From: Streptomyces sp. NBC_01275
GTDB taxonomy: Bacteria > Actinomycetota > Actinomycetes > Streptomycetales > Streptomycetaceae
Reading direction: 5' to 3'
DNA length: 64,000 nucleotides
Assembly: GCF_026340655.1 (NCBI RefSeq)
Contig: NZ_JAPEOZ010000001.1
Span: 3,472,001 to 3,536,000 of the forward strand
In this document: in pieces, positions 62,519 to 64,000 of the stretch
Position numbering within the stretch: position 1 is the stretch's first letter
Layout of the letters: the number at the start of each line of letters is the position of its first letter
The notes under the pieces: generated by a model
Told to the model about the DNA's origin: nothing
What the model saw: the letters and a program-made list of their open reading frames with translations, nothing else
The model's database searches: none
Translations under genes and position numbers: made by a program

Positions 62519-63568
62519 ATGTCCAACGCCAGAGCCACCCACCTCACCCGCCGCGGTCTCCTCGCCGCCGGCGGCGCCCTCGGCCTCGGTGCCGCACTCG
62601 CAGCCTGCGGGGACGACGACGCGAAAAGCGGTGGCTCGGAAGCGACGACGAGTGCCTCCGCCAAGTCCGGTCCCTGGGCGTTCAAGGACGACCGCGGCAC
62701 CACGGTGAAGCTCGACGAGATCCCCGCGAACATCGTCGCCTTCACCGGCGTCGGCGCCGCCCTCTTCGACTACGGCATCCAGGTCAAGGGCGTCTTCGGC
62801 CCGACCAAGACCGCCGACGGCAAGGCCGACGTCCAGGCCGGTGACATGGACGTCTCCAAGGTGACGATCCTCGGCAACGTCTGGGACGAGTTCAACGTCG
62901 AGAAGTACGCGACCCTCGCGCCCGACGTGCTGATCTCCACGATGTTCGACGACGCCGGCACCCTCTGGTACGTCCCCGAGGCGTCCAAGGACAAGATCGC
63001 CAAGCTCGCCCCGAGCGTCGGCGTCTCCGTCTACGACCGTCAGCTGACCGCTCCCCTGGAGCGCATGTGGGAGCTCGCCGAGTCCCTCGGCGCGGACATG
63101 ACCGCGGCCGCCGTCACCGACGCGAAGAAGCGGTTCGAGACCGCCGCCACCCGACTGCGGGCCGCGGCGAAGGCCAAGCCCGACATCAAGGTCATGGCCG
63201 GTTCCGCCAGCGCCGAGCTGTTCTACGTCTCCGGCACCGACCTCTCCATCGACCTGGAGTACTTCAAGGCCCTCGGCGTGAACTTCGTCGAGCCGCCGGA
63301 GAGCGCGAAGGCAGAGGGCGGCGGCTGGTACGAGTCGCTGAGCTGGGAGAACGTCGACAAGTACGCGGCGGACGTCATCATGATGGACGATCGGTCCTCG
63401 ACGATTCAGCCGGCTGACATCACCGAGGCGACCTGGAAGAAGCTGCCTGCGGTGAAGGCGGGGCAGGTCATCGCCCGGTCGCCCGAGCCGATTCTGTCGT
63501 ACGACAAGTGCGTGCCGCTGCTGGAGAACCTTGCGGAGGCTCTCGAGAAGGCGAAGAAGGTCAGCTAG
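62519..63568 (+). CDS. desE: Tat-exported siderophore-binding lipoprotein
   Basis: This 349-residue FecB/TroA-type binding protein delivers ferric hydroxamate siderophore to an ABC importer. The N-terminus has a twin-arginine motif (HLTRRGLLAAGG) and a lipobox (LAACGDDD). The two lobes follow, with PANIVAFTGVGAALFDYGI and LAPDVLISTMFDD. Control by the iron box and the reductase gene after it match desE of the desferrioxamine region in S. coelicolor (from memory SCO2780). Confidence 0.9.
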   Translation: MSNARATHLTRRGLLAAGGALGLGAALAACGDDDAKSGGSEATTSASAKSGPWAFKDDRGTTVKLDEIPANIVAFTGVGAALFDYGIQVKGVFGPTKTADGKADVQAGDMDVSKVTILGNVWDEFNVEKYATLAPDVLISTMFDDAGTLWYVPEASKDKIAKLAPSVGVSVYDRQLTAPLERMWELAESLGADMTAAAVTDAKKRFETAATRLRAAAKAKPDIKVMAGSASAELFYVSGTDLSIDLEYFKALGVNFVEPPESAKAEGGGWYESLSWENVDKYAADVIMMDDRSSTIQPADITEATWKKLPAVKAGQVIARSPEPILSYDKCVPLLENLAEALEKAKKVS

Positions 63569-63714
63569 GCGCTCCGCTGGGCAGCGCGGGTGACTGCGCA
63601 GGCCGTCAGCGGCGGGCGCGCCCACGCGGCGGAGCCGCACATCGATGCGGCCCCGCACCCCTCGGTCGGCTGCCCCACCCCCACTCAGAGCCTGACGGAG
63701 CTACAGGAGTACAC

Positions 63715-64000
63715 ATGACCACCGCCGTTGTCGCGCCCTTCCGGTTCTTCTCGCTTCAGGTCGTGCGGGCTCGGCGGATCGGGTCGTCGCTCGTCCGGGT
63801 CACCTTCGCCGGACCGGATCTCGAGCACTTCTTCTCCGACGGACACGACCAGTCGTTGTCGCTCTTCCTGCCGCATCCCGGGCAGCGGGAGCCGCAGGTT
63901 CCCTTCGAGTTGGGGGACGGGTGGTGGCAGGGGTGGCGGGAACTGCCGGACGACGTGCGGGCGGTGATGCGGTCGTACACGCTGCGGGCGCTGCGGCGCG
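63715..64000 (+). CDS. desF: Siderophore-interacting protein/ferric-siderophore reductase (3' end outside window)
   Basis: An ATG with AGGAG six bases upstream opens a frame that runs out of the window. The first residues are MTTAVVAPFRFFSLQVVRAR, followed by SLVRVTFAGPDLEHF; the visible part ends MRSYTLRALRR, the Arg-x-Tyr-Thr flavin-binding motif of the FAD/SIP family. Such enzymes reduce ferric siderophores to release iron in the cytoplasm. It follows desE by 146 bases, which hold only a weak hairpin. 95 residues are visible. Confidence 0.85.
   Translation, partial: MTTAVVAPFRFFSLQVVRARRIGSSLVRVTFAGPDLEHFFSDGHDQSLSLFLPHPGQREPQVPFELGDGWWQGWRELPDDVRAVMRSYTLRALRR

Overview
The window is a Streptomyces-type chromosome segment. 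GC is very high with strong G/C third-codon bias, GTG starts and 4-nt GTGA/ATGA start-stop overlaps are common, Tat-dependent exports occur, and a DmdR/IdeR-type iron box is present. From memory, gene order at both ends matches the S. coelicolor region from the ribose operon (about SCO2747) to the leucine-catabolism and desferrioxamine-uptake genes (about SCO2774-2781); this was not checked by search. I saw no rRNA, tRNA, CRISPR array, transposase, integrase or prophage.

Layout. 1-3.4 kb: end of a ribose operon (permease/binding-protein fusion, rbsK, rbsD). 3.6-4.8 kb: AraC regulator with a repeat-grown tail. 4.8-8.4 kb: an accessory patch with a 39-codon mini-gene flanked by a palindrome and a hairpin, a DUF397 remnant, and a two-gene Septu-like (PtuA/PtuB) defence operon. 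8.5-13 kb: three-gene catabolic operon (isomerase, DUF993, Gfo/Idh dehydrogenase) divergent from its LacI regulator. 13.2-24 kb: small hypothetical, MarR-GNAT fusion, second isomerase, RBBP9-like hydrolase, two LysR regulators around an EamA exporter and an aroA paralogue, haloalkane dehalogenase, secreted GH3.

24.5-29 kb: conflict locus A, a small CU044_2847/TRYPCO1-type protein translationally coupled to a 1391-residue trypsin-nSTAND ATPase-TM-WD40 protein with 14 propeller blades. 29-41.4 kb: S28 peptidase, small secreted protein, fused asymmetric ABC exporter, phytase-like esterase, serine hydrolase, Gly-rich GT39 glycosyltransferase, secreted endonuclease I, two small enzyme or hypothetical genes. 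42.2-45.9 kb: conflict locus B, a CHAT protease with near-identical 105-residue helical repeats and a seven-bladed WD40 domain, followed by a second TRYPCO1-type protein. The two loci share the small partner and a WD40 sensor but use different proteases, so they look like two versions of one poorly characterised protease-triggered defence or cell-death design. Together with the Septu pair they are the most interesting content here.

46-52 kb: TPP enzyme, ureohydrolase, sodium symporter and divergent PucR regulator, probably uptake and breakdown of a guanidino or related nitrogen compound. 52-64 kb: putative phosphatase, mycothiol-type DinB protein, tesB, acyl-CoA dehydrogenase, an AccR-like TetR with twin operators, the accD1-accA1-hmgL-acdH operon for leucine/isovaleryl-CoA breakdown, then an iron-box-controlled siderophore-binding lipoprotein and the start of a siderophore-interacting reductase cut by the window end.
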